The position numbers and the translations under genes were made by a program. Below are positions 17,805 through 26,426 of a DNA stretch of 64,000 nucleotides, one piece after another. Within the stretch, counting starts at the first letter, position 1. Each line of letters opens with the position of its first letter. Where the stretch lies: positions 145,463 to 209,462 of the forward strand of contig JASBRP010000011.1 in the NCBI GenBank assembly GCA_030149365.1, written 5' to 3'. The notes beneath the pieces were generated by a model. It was not told where the DNA came from. It saw only the letters and a list, made by a program, of their open reading frames with translations, and ran no database searches. This stretch comes from Solimonas sp. GTDB lineage: Bacteria; Pseudomonadota; Gammaproteobacteria; Nevskiales; Nevskiaceae.

Positions 17805-18635
17805 ATGAACCAGGATACGGCGGCACTTCACCCCTTGGACCAAGCCATCCGCCTGAGCGGCGACGCGGGGCAGTACACCGGCCAGACCTCGGCGGGCTAC
17901 GCCAACATGGTCGGCCCCTTCGGCGGCGTGATCGCCGCCACGCTGCTGCAAGCAGTCATGCAGCACCCGGAGCGCCTGGGTGATCCCGTGGCTCTCACTG
18001 TGAACTTCGCCGCGCCGATCGCGGATGGCGGATTCGAGGTGGCCGCACGTCCGGCACGCACCAGCCGCAGCACCCAGCACTGGACCATGGAGCTGTCGCA
18101 GGGCGGGCAGGTGGCGGCTACCGCCACCGCCATCACGGCGCTGCGCCGCGAAACCTGGGAGGCCACGGACCTGCCTTTCCCACCGGCACCGGCGATGGAC
18201 GGCCTGCGCAGCCTCAAGGGCCTGCCGGGCCTGCCCAAGTGGGTCAGCCGTTACGACCTGCGCCTGGTACGCGGCGGCATCCCGCCATTGCCGCAGCACG
18301 AGAAGCCGCAGGCCGAAAGCTCCGAGACCCTGCTGTGGGTGCGCGACGAACCGCCGCGCCCGCTGGACTTCGTCGCGCTGGCCTCGATCTGCGACGTGTT
18401 CTTCCCGCGCAGCTTCATCCGCCGCCAGCGCATGGCGATGGCCGGCACCGTGTCGATGACGGTCTACTTCCACGCCGACGCCGCAGCGCTGGTGGCGCAG
18501 GGCGAGCGCGAGCTACTGGCGCACGCGCGCGGGCAGCGCTTCCATGGCGGCTTCTTCGACCAGGCCGCGGAAATCTGGAGCCCGGAGGGCGTGCTGCTGG
18601 CCACCAGCAACCAGGTGGTCTACTTCAAGGAATGA
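17805..18635 (+). CDS. TesB-like acyl-CoA thioesterase family protein
   Basis: A 276-residue protein with a double hot-dog layout. The N-terminal hot dog has GYANMVGPFGGVIAATLLQA and VALTVNFAAPIADGGFEVAA. The C-terminal one has PLDFVALASICDVFFPRSF and TVSMTVYFHADA. It ends with DQAAEIWSPEGVLLATSNQV, typical of the thioesterase-like superfamily. Family members cleave or bind acyl-CoA thioesters. The substrate cannot be read from sequence. The position after a KshA-like gene suggests fatty-acid or sterol side-chain metabolism. It has its own intergenic region of about 120 bases. Confidence 0.7.
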   Translation: MNQDTAALHPLDQAIRLSGDAGQYTGQTSAGYANMVGPFGGVIAATLLQAVMQHPERLGDPVALTVNFAAPIADGGFEVAARPARTSRSTQHWTMELSQGGQVAATATAITALRRETWEATDLPFPPAPAMDGLRSLKGLPGLPKWVSRYDLRLVRGGIPPLPQHEKPQAESSETLLWVRDEPPRPLDFVALASICDVFFPRSFIRRQRMAMAGTVSMTVYFHADAAALVAQGERELLAHARGQRFHGGFFDQAAEIWSPEGVLLATSNQVVYFKE

Positions 18636-18648
18636 GGGGCTGCGAGGC

Positions 18649-19140
18649 ATGACGCGCAGGCGCATCTTCCTGGGGACCGTGGCGGCGGTGCCGCGGACGG
18701 ACTTCAAGCGCCACGTGGAACGGCTTTCCTCTCATCTGGATACCGACGAGGTGTTGCAGCAGCACCTCGCAGCGACGTTCCAGCTCGCTCCGCCTCCGGC
18801 TGCGCGGGACGCAACGGTCCATGACTACGTGATGGACCTCTTCGTGGTACGGCACCAGCTGGGGGAGGCAAGCGAATTGTCGCTGGGAGATCTCGGTCTG
18901 CCGCTGCTGTGGCGGCCTGGGGTCGAAGTCCGCAGTAGCATCCGTGCCTTGGCCAGCGGCAGGACGGTGCTGGAGCTGACTGCCGGCAAGACCATGGCCT
19001 GGGGCGAGTTCTTTCGCCGTGCGCTGCCGATCTCCCTGCGCCCTGGCCGGCGGGAGGCCCTGCTGCGGGAGGACCTGAAAGGGCTGCTAGATGAAGCCGT
19101 CTTGGACATCCTGGAACAGGCCGCCGCAGAGCTCCGCTGA
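18649..19140 (+). CDS. Hypothetical protein (163 aa)
   Basis: A protein starting MTRRRIFLGTVAAVP, 13 bases after the thioesterase-like gene and probably co-transcribed. No signal peptide or clear membrane span is present. The C-terminal half is amphipathic helical (LREDLKGLLDEAVLDILEQA). The central segment (YVMDLFVVRHQLGEASELSL, then LELTAGKTMAWGEFFRRALP) is not one I can assign. An open frame extends upstream into the previous gene, but the start at 18649 follows GAGG. Function unknown; it may be a partner of its neighbour. Confidence 0.6.
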   Translation: MTRRRIFLGTVAAVPRTDFKRHVERLSSHLDTDEVLQQHLAATFQLAPPPAARDATVHDYVMDLFVVRHQLGEASELSLGDLGLPLLWRPGVEVRSSIRALASGRTVLELTAGKTMAWGEFFRRALPISLRPGRREALLREDLKGLLDEAVLDILEQAAAELR

Positions 19141-19344
19141 ACATTGGCATTGCATTCCGCATGCCCCGCTGCGAAATCCACCGCAGCATGCAAGATGCTG
19201 ATTAAATAACAAAATATTTCGCTGCACTGCAGCGATCTTCAGCTGGCGTTCAGGCTCAAAACGCATCCTTGTCACACGCCCGCCGCATCGGGGGCGGAAG
19301 ATGCCGGCCGGTCAAACGGTCTTTAGAAACCAGGAGAGAAACGG
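19141..19344. promoter_or_regulatory. AT-rich upstream region of the 105-aa gene with a palindrome
   Basis: A clearly AT-rich island (GATTAAATAACAAAATATTT, about 19199-19218) borders the perfect palindrome CGCTGCACTGCAGCG (19220-19234). This is the most promoter-like stretch in the block, but -35 and -10 boxes could not be fixed. Confidence 0.4.
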
Positions 19345-19662
19345 ATGACTCTCGATGACGCCCTCGATTTCTGCAACGACCTCTCGCGCATGGTGCGCGC
19401 CTGGGCCGTGGAGCCTGTGAAGGCACTGAGCCAGCTCGAGCAGATCGAGCAATGCTTCATGCTGGACCGCCCCGGCGATCACTTTCTGGTGATGAAGGTT
19501 TCGGCTGCGGTCGCAGCCGTGCAGGACTGGCTGCAGTCCGGCCTGTCGCAGACCCAGGAACTGCAGCAGATGCGCACTGCCAACCAGGCGATCGAAATGC
19601 TGCGCCAGGCAATTCCCGAAAGCTACGAAGAAATGGAGCGCCGCTCCAGCCTCGCGGCCTGA
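19345..19662 (+). CDS. Hypothetical small helical protein (105 aa)
   Basis: A protein starting MTLDDALDFCNDLSRMVRAW. It has no membrane span or signal peptide, is mostly helical, and has two cysteines (DFCNDL, EQCFML) and a Gln-rich stretch (SGLSQTQELQQMRTANQAIE). A strong AGGAG site precedes the ATG. With its own AT-rich leader and an immediate intrinsic terminator it looks like a well-expressed single-gene unit. I do not recognise the family. Confidence 0.65.
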   Translation: MTLDDALDFCNDLSRMVRAWAVEPVKALSQLEQIEQCFMLDRPGDHFLVMKVSAAVAAVQDWLQSGLSQTQELQQMRTANQAIEMLRQAIPESYEEMERRSSLAA

Positions 19663-19679
19663 CAAGACAGCTGTACCGG

Positions 19680-19720
19680 CGGCCCCTGGAACAAGGATGT
19701 TCCGGGGGCCGTTTCTTTTT
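19680..19720 (+). terminator. Intrinsic terminator after the 105-aa gene
   Basis: A 13-bp stem (CGGCCCCTGGAAC with GTTCCGGGGGCCG, one wobble pair) and a 6-base loop, followed by TTTCTTTTT. Confidence 0.88.
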
Positions 19721-19828
19721 ATGGCCCCCGCATTGCAGGATGGCCGTTCCGCTGCAACAGTAGCGGTCTTCAAAGGCGAAAACGCGGGAACGGTGCAGGT
19801 GATCGGGGGCAGTGGATCGCAGCGGCAG

Positions 19829-22051
19829 ATGCGCAGCCTCGGGCTTTGCGTCGTGATGGCATGCCTGGGCCCCTCAGTGGCCTGGGCGGACTCCGCGGTG
19901 GAGCTGAAGCCGGTGGAAGTCCGCGCGCAGAAGAAGCCACAGGATGAGCGCGAAGTGCCGCTCTCGATCACGGTGCTGGACGGCGAGAAGCTGCAGGACG
20001 CGCGCCTGAGCACGGTGGACGACCTCTCCCGCTATGCCGCCAACACGCAGTTCAGCAAGAACCAGCTCTTCATCCGCGGCATCGGCACCGGTGCCAATCT
20101 CGGCTTCGATCCCTCCGTGCCCCTGTTCGTCGATGGGGTCTACCTGGGGCGCGGCACGGCGGCGCTGATGCCGTTCTGGGACCTGGCGCAGGTCGAGGTG
20201 ATCCGAGGCCCGCAGGGCACGCTGCTGGGCAAGAACAGCACCGGCGGCGCCTTGAGCCTGCGCACCACGGAGCCGGGCGAGTACCTGGGTGGCTCGCTGG
20301 CCGCCGTCCATGGCGACCTGGATCCCTTGACGCTGCGCGGGGCGCTGGACCTGCCGCTGGCGCAGGACTGGGCGCTGCGCCTGTCGGGGCTGCAGGAACG
20401 CCTGGGTGCGTATGGCGACAACAGCGCACTGGACGAGGAGACCCTGGGCAGACGCAGCCAGGGCGTGCGTACGCGCCTGCAATGGCAGCCGGAGGGTGAC
20501 TGGTCCGGCTGGCTGGGCCTGGAGGCCAACCGCACGCGCCTGGAACGCTTCGGCAGCGAACTGTCGGCGGCGACGCCGGAGAGCCTGGCGCTGTACCGCC
20601 TGTACGATCCGCAAACCGATGCCCGGCTGGATTACCACAGCTCCACGGATACCGAGGGCAGTGAAGCGGACCGTCGAGCGGCGAGCGCGACGCTGAACCT
20701 GGAGTGGGGCGGGGCGGATCTGCGCTTCACCTCGCTGAGCAATGTCTCGGGCTCGCGCCTGGGCTACTTCTACGATGCCGACTACTCCCCGATTCCGCTG
20801 CTGACGCTGGCCTTCGACGAGGACTACCGGCAGTGGAGCCAGGAACTGCGCCTGGAAGGACGTCACGAGGCAGTCGACTGGTTGCTCGGTGCCTATCTGC
20901 TGCACGCGGACCTGGACGTGGACAGCCGCATCACGGCGTTCCCGGGTGGTGCGGCCGCCTTGCTGGCCGGGCCCACGCCCTCGCTGCTGCAGCCGATCCT
21001 CGATGCGCTGCGCCTGCCTGCCGCGCTGGACCCGCTATCGGACCAGAGCCGCAAGGATTTCCAGCAGCAGATGGACAGCTATGCCCTGTTCGGGCAGGTG
21101 GGCTGGCGTTTCGCGCCCCGCTGGGAGTTGAACGCCGGCCTGCGCTGGACGCGCGAGCGCAAGTCGCTGCGCATGCAGCAGTCCTTCGAGAACAGCGGCC
21201 TGCTGTTCCGCCAGGTCCTCGGCGAAGAGGCCTTCATGGCGGATGCGCAGCGCGAGGAAGACGACTGGTCCCCGCGCCTGGTGCTGCACTATCGTCCCAG
21301 CGCGAACGCGACGCTCTACCTGCTGGCGGCGCGCGGCTTCAAGAGCGGCGGCTACAACGACCTGGCATCCAGCCCGGACAAGCTGGAGTTCGACGCCGAG
21401 CGCGCCGCCACGCTGGAGGGCGGATTCAAGACGCTGTGGCTGTCCAAGCGTCTCGCACTCAACCTCAACCTGTTCGAGAGCCGGGTGAAGAACCTGCAGG
21501 TCAACGCGTTTGACGGCACGTCCTTCTACGTGCAGAACGCGGCATCCGCGCACCTGCGCGGAGCAGAGCTGGAGACCCGCTGGCTGCTGGGGCGCGGCTG
21601 GAGCGCACAGGGCAGCCTGGGTTGGCTGGACGCGCGCTATGAATCCTTCCCCAATGCGCCGGCGCGCGCGGACCAGCAGGGCGACTCGCAGGACCTCAGC
21701 GGCCAGCGCCTGTCGCGCGCGCCGCCGTTCTCCGGCGCGCTCGGGCTGGAGTACTACGCTGTGCTCGGAGCCGGCTGGAGCTGGCGTGTCGCGGCAGACC
21801 TGCTGCACCGTGAGCGCAGCTTCCTTTCGCTGGACAACGACGCGGCCGACGCGCAGCCGGCGGTGACCACCTTCAATGCACAGCTCGCACTGGCTTCCAC
21901 GCGGGGCTGGGCGCTGTCGCTGGAGGGGCGCAATCTCAGCGACGAGCGCGTGCGCAATGCTGGCAGCGACGTGTCGCTGTTCAACGGCAATCACTGGGCC
22001 GAACTGGACCCGCCGCGCCGCTGGTCATTGACGCTGGCACACCACTGGTAG
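19829..22051 (+). CDS. TonB-dependent outer-membrane receptor
   Basis: A 740-residue receptor. The signal peptide MRSLGLCVVMACLGPSVAWA is followed by a plug domain with VPLSITVLDGEKLQDARLST, LFIRGIGTGANLGFDPSVPL and VEVIRGPQGTLLGKNSTGGA, then a beta-barrel (ANATLYLLAARGFKSGGYND). It ends in an aromatic residue, as expected for barrel insertion. The frame is open to 19697, inside the upstream terminator, so the start at 19829 is preferred. It belongs to the pesticin/FyuA-like group. The ligand is unknown; a sterol or other hydrophobic compound would suit the neighbours, but that is inference. Confidence 0.88.
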   Translation: MRSLGLCVVMACLGPSVAWADSAVELKPVEVRAQKKPQDEREVPLSITVLDGEKLQDARLSTVDDLSRYAANTQFSKNQLFIRGIGTGANLGFDPSVPLFVDGVYLGRGTAALMPFWDLAQVEVIRGPQGTLLGKNSTGGALSLRTTEPGEYLGGSLAAVHGDLDPLTLRGALDLPLAQDWALRLSGLQERLGAYGDNSALDEETLGRRSQGVRTRLQWQPEGDWSGWLGLEANRTRLERFGSELSAATPESLALYRLYDPQTDARLDYHSSTDTEGSEADRRAASATLNLEWGGADLRFTSLSNVSGSRLGYFYDADYSPIPLLTLAFDEDYRQWSQELRLEGRHEAVDWLLGAYLLHADLDVDSRITAFPGGAAALLAGPTPSLLQPILDALRLPAALDPLSDQSRKDFQQQMDSYALFGQVGWRFAPRWELNAGLRWTRERKSLRMQQSFENSGLLFRQVLGEEAFMADAQREEDDWSPRLVLHYRPSANATLYLLAARGFKSGGYNDLASSPDKLEFDAERAATLEGGFKTLWLSKRLALNLNLFESRVKNLQVNAFDGTSFYVQNAASAHLRGAELETRWLLGRGWSAQGSLGWLDARYESFPNAPARADQQGDSQDLSGQRLSRAPPFSGALGLEYYAVLGAGWSWRVAADLLHRERSFLSLDNDAADAQPAVTTFNAQLALASTRGWALSLEGRNLSDERVRNAGSDVSLFNGNHWAELDPPRRWSLTLAHHW

Positions 22052-22143
22052 TGGGGGGCCACCGGGCCCTTCCTCTGGTTGTTTATTGCCCGGCGCCGTT
22101 CCTCCGGCGTTCCCTACCGTTGATCCATCTTCAGAAAATCTCC

Positions 22144-22170
22144 TAAAGGTTTGTCGGAAAGCGCCGTTAA
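22144..22170 (+). promoter_or_regulatory. Sigma-28 promoter of fliC
   Basis: TAAA (22144-22147), 15 bases, GCCGTTAA (22163-22170). Transcription would start near 22177, leaving a leader of about 70 bases before the fliC ATG. Confidence 0.88.
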
Positions 22171-22246
22171 GGGCCTCAGTAGCGGCAAAGAGCTGCGAAG
22201 GGCCGGAAACAACGTCGCCGGCAACATCCAACCCCAGGAGAAAGCC

Positions 22247-23401
22247 ATGCAAGGTATCAACACCAACGTGATGTCTCTGAATGCCCAGCGCAATCTGAAC
22301 TCGTCACAGTCTTCCCTTTCCACCTCGATCCAGCGCCTGTCCTCGGGCCTGCGCATCAACAGTGCCAAGGACGACGCCGCCGGCCTCGCGATCAGCGAGC
22401 GCTTCACCAGCCAGATCAAGGGCCTGAACCAGGCGCAGCGCAATGCCAACGACGGCATCTCGCTGGCGCAGACCGCCGAAGGCGCGCTGGGCCAGGTCAC
22501 CAACAACCTGCAGCGCATCCGCGAGCTGGCCGTGCAGTCCGCCAACGCCACCAACTCCACCACCGACCGCGCCGCCCTGCAGACCGAAGCCTCGCAGCTG
22601 CTGAGCGAAATCGACCGCGTCGCTAACCAGACCTCGTTCAACGGCGTCAAGCTGCTCGACGGCAGCTTCAGCTCCGCCGTGTTCCAGGTGGGCGCCAACG
22701 CCGGTGAAACCATCAGCGTCTCCGGCCTGGTCGACGCCAACGTCGCCGCGCTGGGTTCCGTCACCGCCGCTGCCGGCCAGTCCAGCGCCGTCTCGGGCAT
22801 CAGCGCCCTGGGCGCCGCCGCTGCCGGTACCCTGACGATCAACGGCACCGACATCAGCGCCGGTATCGGCGCCGCCGGTACCTCCTCGCAGCGTGTGGGC
22901 CAGGTGGTGGACGCGATCAACAACGCCGCCAGCACCACCGGCGTCAACGCGGCCTACGACTCGGCCACCGGTCGCATCAACCTGTCCAGCGCCGGCAACA
23001 TCGTGGTCGGCGGCTCGGATGACGGCACCGCCACCGGCTTCAACGTCGCCGGCAACGACGGCGACGCCACGGCCACCACCACCACCGGCCTGTCGGGTCT
23101 GAGCATCGCCAGCTACGCCGGCGCCTCGCTCGCCATCCAGCAGATGGACAGCGCGCTGTCGCAGGTGAACTCGGCTCGCGCCACCATCGGTGCGGTGCAG
23201 AACCGCTTCGAGTCGGTGGTTGCCAACCTCGCCACGACCTCCGAGAACCTGTCGGCTGCCCGCAGCCGCATCCAGGACACGGACTTCGCGGCGGAAACGG
23301 CGAACCTGACCCGCTCGCAGATCCTGCAGCAGGCCGGTACCGCGATGCTGGCCCAGGCCAACTCGGCGCCGAACAACGTCCTCAGCCTGCTGCGCGGCTA
23401 A
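22247..23401 (+). CDS. fliC: FliC, flagellin
   Basis: A 384-residue flagellin. The conserved N-terminal D0/D1 ([20 protein letters not shown], then [20 protein letters not shown]) and C-terminal D1/D0 ([20 protein letters not shown], ending NNVLSLLRG) are complete. The short central region is Gly/Ala/Thr-rich and includes a flagellin IN-type motif ([13 protein letters not shown]). An AGGAG site lies seven bases before the ATG. An in-frame start at 22151 would fall inside the sigma-28 promoter and is rejected. It is exported and polymerises under FliD. Confidence 0.97.
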   Translation: MQGINTNVMSLNAQRNLNSSQSSLSTSIQRLSSGLRINSAKDDAAGLAISERFTSQIKGLNQAQRNANDGISLAQTAEGALGQVTNNLQRIRELAVQSANATNSTTDRAALQTEASQLLSEIDRVANQTSFNGVKLLDGSFSSAVFQVGANAGETISVSGLVDANVAALGSVTAAAGQSSAVSGISALGAAAAGTLTINGTDISAGIGAAGTSSQRVGQVVDAINNAASTTGVNAAYDSATGRINLSSAGNIVVGGSDDGTATGFNVAGNDGDATATTTTGLSGLSIASYAGASLAIQQMDSALSQVNSARATIGAVQNRFESVVANLATTSENLSAARSRIQDTDFAAETANLTRSQILQQAGTAMLAQANSAPNNVLSLLRG

Positions 23402-23417
23402 GCGACGGAAACCCGAC

Positions 23418-23441
23418 GGGGCGGGCCGCGAGGCCCGCCCC
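23418..23441 (+). terminator. Stem-loop between fliC and flaG
   Basis: Perfect 10-bp GC stem (GGGGCGGGCC with GGCCCGCCCC) and a GCGA loop, 17 bases after fliC. There is no T-run. It probably stabilises fliC mRNA and lowers expression of flaG and fliD. Confidence 0.6.
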
Positions 23442-23481
23442 CAAGGGACTCCTACTCCGGAGTCGCAGTCAGGAGTAACAC

Positions 23482-23859
23482 ATGAATACAGACATCTCAG
23501 CGGTAGCGGCAGTGGCAGCCTCCAAGAGGGGCGAGGGCCACCGCGCTGCCGTTTCCGCGTTTGCGTTGCCGGCTGCCGCGCCCGCTACGCCCACGCCGCC
23601 GCCCGCTACGGCAGAAGCCTTGCAGGCGCCATCGGCGGAACACCTGCAGGAAGTCATCAGCCAGATCGAACGTTACCTGGAGTCCAGCCGCACCGGCCTG
23701 GAGTTCCGCGTGGACCGGGATCTCAACCAGGTGATCGTGTCGGTGGTGGACCCCCGCGACGGCACGGTATTGCGACAGATGCCCAGCGAAGAGGCCCTGC
23801 GCATCGCCCGCGCCATGGCCGATGAGGGCGACGGCGGTTTGCTGGACGCCCTGGCCTGA
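23482..23859 (+). CDS. flaG: FlaG family protein
   Basis: A 125-residue protein. After a Pro/Ala-rich N-terminal half comes the FlaG domain: EVISQIERYLESSRTGLEFR, then DRDLNQVIVSVVDPRDGTVL and RQMPSEEALRIARAM. FlaG is linked to filament length control in other polar flagellates. It lies between fliC and fliD, the standard position. An AGGAG site precedes the ATG. Confidence 0.9.
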   Translation: MNTDISAVAAVAASKRGEGHRAAVSAFALPAAAPATPTPPPATAEALQAPSAEHLQEVISQIERYLESSRTGLEFRVDRDLNQVIVSVVDPRDGTVLRQMPSEEALRIARAMADEGDGGLLDALA

Positions 23860-23892
23860 AAACTGCATAGGCCCCTTACCTAAGGATCGAAC

Positions 23893-25221
23893 ATGGCCAC
23901 CAGTTCCATCAATGCTTCCAGCTTCAGCTCCGGGCTCGACGTCGTCAGCCTGGTGTCGCAGCTCGTTGCCGTGGATCGCGCCAAGCCGGACGCCCGCATC
24001 GCCGCGGCGCAGTCCAAGACCCAGACCCGCCTGTCGGCGCTGGGCGTGATGAAGTCCGCCCTGTCCAACCTGCAGACCACCGCCAAGACCCTGGTTGGCG
24101 GCGGCGCAGTGGCGACACCGGCAGTGAAGTCCTCGCGGGAAGACCTGTTCACCGCCACCACCGCCCCCGGCGCCGCTCGCGGCAGCTTCGCGGTGGAGGT
24201 GGTGTCGCTGGCGCAGGCCAGCAAGCTGGTTTCCGGCCCCGTGGCCAGCGCCACCACCAGCCTCGGTGCCGGCGACGTCGACATCACGGTGGGCGACAAG
24301 AGTTTCAAGGTCACGCTCGGCAACACCGACAACAGCCTCGCCGCGTTGCGTGACGCCATCAACAAGGCCACCGACAACCCCGGCGTCACCGCGTCCCTGG
24401 TGACCGAGTCCGGCGGTGTGCGCCTGCTGCTCACCGGCAACCAGACCGGTGCCGGCCAGGCGGTGAGCGTCAACTCCTCGCTGATCTCGCTCAACCAGAC
24501 CCAGGCCGCCGCCGACGCCCACGTGAAGGTGGAAGGCTTCGACGTCTACAGCGCCAGCAACACCGTCACCGGCGCGCTGGACGGCGTCACGCTGAACCTG
24601 GTCAAGGCGGAGCCCGGCGCCACCGGCACGCTGGCGCTGAGCACCGACAACAGCGCCTCCGCCAAGGCGGTGCAGGACTTCGTCACCAAGTACAACCAGG
24701 TGTTGACCACCATCAACAACCTGACCAAGTACGATGCCGCCACCAAGACCGCCTCGACGCTGACCGGCGACAGCACCGTGCGCCAGGCCGCCGCCGAGCT
24801 GCGCTCCATCATGAGCGGCTCGGCCCCGGGCGGAACCTACAGCTACCTCACGCAGCTGGGCATCAAGACCGGATCCGACGGCCTGCTGAGCGTGGACAGC
24901 GCCAAGCTCAACGAGGCCATCGCCAAGGACTCCGGCAGCATCGCTCGCATGTTCGGCGGCGACGACGGCTACGCCACCAAGATGAGCAAGAGCATCGACG
25001 CCATGCTCGCCGACAACGCCGGCCTCGACGCGCAGACCGACACCCTGCAGGCGCGGCTCAAGGACATCGAGAAGCAGAAGGACGCCCTGGACCGGCGCAT
25101 GACGCAGGTGGAAGCGCGCTACACCGCGCAGTTCACCGCGCTGGACACGCTGATGACGCGCATGAGCAGCACCAGCAACTACCTCACGCAGCAGCTCGCG
25201 GCGATCGCGAACAACAACTAA
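23893..25221 (+). CDS. fliD: FliD, filament cap (HAP2)
   Basis: A 442-residue cap protein. The N-terminal motif SSFSSGLDVVSLVSQLVAVD is the FliD signature. A FliD/flagellin IN motif follows near residues 210-240, and the C-terminal coiled coil (QTDTLQARLKDIEKQKDALD, then RRMTQVEARYTAQFTALDTL) ends SNYLTQQLAAIANNN. FliD caps the filament and guides flagellin folding. It is 33 bases after flaG. It is followed by a 236-base gap of repeats and the oppositely oriented sugE. Confidence 0.96.
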   Translation: MATSSINASSFSSGLDVVSLVSQLVAVDRAKPDARIAAAQSKTQTRLSALGVMKSALSNLQTTAKTLVGGGAVATPAVKSSREDLFTATTAPGAARGSFAVEVVSLAQASKLVSGPVASATTSLGAGDVDITVGDKSFKVTLGNTDNSLAALRDAINKATDNPGVTASLVTESGGVRLLLTGNQTGAGQAVSVNSSLISLNQTQAAADAHVKVEGFDVYSASNTVTGALDGVTLNLVKAEPGATGTLALSTDNSASAKAVQDFVTKYNQVLTTINNLTKYDAATKTASTLTGDSTVRQAAAELRSIMSGSAPGGTYSYLTQLGIKTGSDGLLSVDSAKLNEAIAKDSGSIARMFGGDDGYATKMSKSIDAMLADNAGLDAQTDTLQARLKDIEKQKDALDRRMTQVEARYTAQFTALDTLMTRMSSTSNYLTQQLAAIANNN

Positions 25222-25346
25222 CGCGCTGCCCCTTCATGAGGGAGTGATCTTTTCGTAGGAGCGGCTGTCAGCCGCGAACAAAGCTCATGGCGACCACGGC
25301 GTTCACGGCCAACGGCTCCAAGAAGCTGGCAGCTCTGATTTAGTTG

Positions 25347-25440
25347 CCGTTCGCCCTGAGCCTGTCGAAGGGTGGGCGGCAACTGATTGAAGGACCTGGC
25401 GGGAAGTCCGCCCATGCTTCGACAGGCTCAGCACGAACGG
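25347..25440 (+). repeat. Dispersed repeat family A, copy 3
   Basis: The same two-arm structure as in flgI: CCGTTCGCCCTGAGCCTGTC on the left and GACAGGCTCAGCACGAACGG on the right. It lies between the convergent fliD and sugE. Another common motif, TAGGAGCGGCTGTCAGCCGC, occurs just upstream near 25257-25276. The rest of the gap 25222-25457 holds nothing else that I recognise. Confidence 0.85.
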
Positions 25441-25457
25441 ACTTCTTCCGAGCTCCC

Positions 25458-25772
25458 TCAATGGGCCAGCTTCAACCCGATCACACCCGCCAGGATCAAC
25501 GCCACGCTGACCAGCCGCGCCGCGTTGGCCGGCTCGTTCAGCAGCACGATACCCAGGATCACCGTACCGGCGGCACCGATCCCCACCCACACCGCATACG
25601 CCGTGCCCACCGGCAGCGTGCGCATGGCCAGGCCCAGCAGGCCCAGGCTGATCGCCATGGCGGCCACGGTGAGCACGGTGGGAAGGGGACGGGTGAAACC
25701 CTCGGTGTACTTCAGGCCGATAGCCCAGCCGATCTCGAACAGGCCGGCCAACACCAGTAAAAGCCAGGACAT
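25458..25772 (-). CDS. sugE: SugE/Gdx-type SMR guanidinium exporter
   Basis: A 104-residue four-helix small multidrug resistance protein. Glu13 ([17 protein letters not shown]) is the conserved proton/substrate site. [20 protein letters not shown] is the Gdx-type loop. In the known family, Gdx subtypes export guanidinium in exchange for protons as antiparallel dimers. The start [10 protein letters not shown] at 25772 has GGAG upstream. Assignment to the guanidinium subtype is strongly backed by the guanidine-II riboswitch in its leader (25790-25835). It interrupts the fliD-fliS order on the opposite strand. Confidence 0.93.
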   Translation of the reverse strand: MSWLLLVLAGLFEIGWAIGLKYTEGFTRPLPTVLTVAAMAISLGLLGLAMRTLPVGTAYAVWVGIGAAGTVILGIVLLNEPANAARLVSVALILAGVIGLKLAH

Positions 25773-25789
25773 GATGACGCTCCGCAAAG

Positions 25790-25835
25790 CGGGGTCGTCC
25801 CCGGGTAAACCGACAAAGCGACGGGGTCGTCCCCG
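25790..25835 (-). promoter_or_regulatory. Guanidine-II (mini-ykkC) riboswitch
   Basis: On the minus strand two identical hairpins CGGGGACGACCCCG (25822-25835 and 25790-25803) each show a 5-bp stem and an ACGA loop, separated by an 18-base linker. Twin hairpins with ACGR loops define the guanidine-II class. A GGAG ribosome site lies between the second hairpin and the sugE ATG at 25772. By family knowledge, guanidinium binding pairs the two loops and frees the ribosome site, turning translation on. Confidence 0.92.
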
Positions 25836-25895
25836 TATCGGTGATCGGCCGGTTGGACCGGCCGTGCGCAGGGGAGTTCCTCTGCATTCCGAGGC

Positions 25896-25922
25896 TCAAG
25901 TCTAAGCCATTGCGGCCGATAA
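25896..25922 (+). promoter_or_regulatory. Sigma-28 promoter of fliS
   Basis: TCAA (25896-25899), 15 bases, then the perfect -10 GCCGATAA (25915-25922). The fliS ATG is 30 bases downstream. Confidence 0.9.
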
Positions 25923-25951
25923 GAGTCTGGACGACAACAGGAGTTTCTCCC

Positions 25952-26362
25952 ATGCCCGCCCTGCAATCCGGCGCTCTCCGGCAGTACCAGAACACCGCGG
26001 TGATCGACGCGGCCAGCGCCGACATTCCGCCGCAGCAGCTGATCGCCATGCTGCTGTCGGGCGCGCTGGAGCGGCTCAACACCGCACGCGGCTGCATCCT
26101 CGGCGGTGACCTGGTGCGCAAGGCGCCGCTGATCGCCTCCGCCAGCGGCATCATCGAGCACCTGCGCCTGTGCCTGGACCACCAGGCAGGCGGCGAGATC
26201 GCCCGCAATCTTGACGCCCTATACGACTACATGGGCCGCCGCCTGCTGCGCGCCAACCTCGACAACGACGCCGCCGGCATCGACGAAGTGGCCGGCCTGC
26301 TGCGCACCCTCAAGGCCGCCTGGGACGACATCGGCCGCCCGGGCCCGCGCCCGGTGCGTTGA
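25952..26362 (+). CDS. fliS: FliS, flagellin export chaperone
   Basis: A 136-residue protein starting MPALQSGALRQYQNTAVIDA. It contains SADIPPQQLIAMLLSGALER and NLDALYDYMGRRLLRANLDN, the FliS pattern. FliS binds the flagellin C-terminus and stops early polymerisation. A CAGGAG site precedes the ATG; in-frame codons upstream to 25841 overlap the promoter and are not coding. It is transcribed from its own sigma-28 promoter and is followed by a PilZ-like gene. Confidence 0.94.
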   Translation: MPALQSGALRQYQNTAVIDAASADIPPQQLIAMLLSGALERLNTARGCILGGDLVRKAPLIASASGIIEHLRLCLDHQAGGEIARNLDALYDYMGRRLLRANLDNDAAGIDEVAGLLRTLKAAWDDIGRPGPRPVR

Positions 26363-26426
26363 GCGGCGTGACTGGCCTTCTGGCACAGGGACTGCAGGGT
26401 CCGGTGGTACCGCCAGAGTTCCGCAC

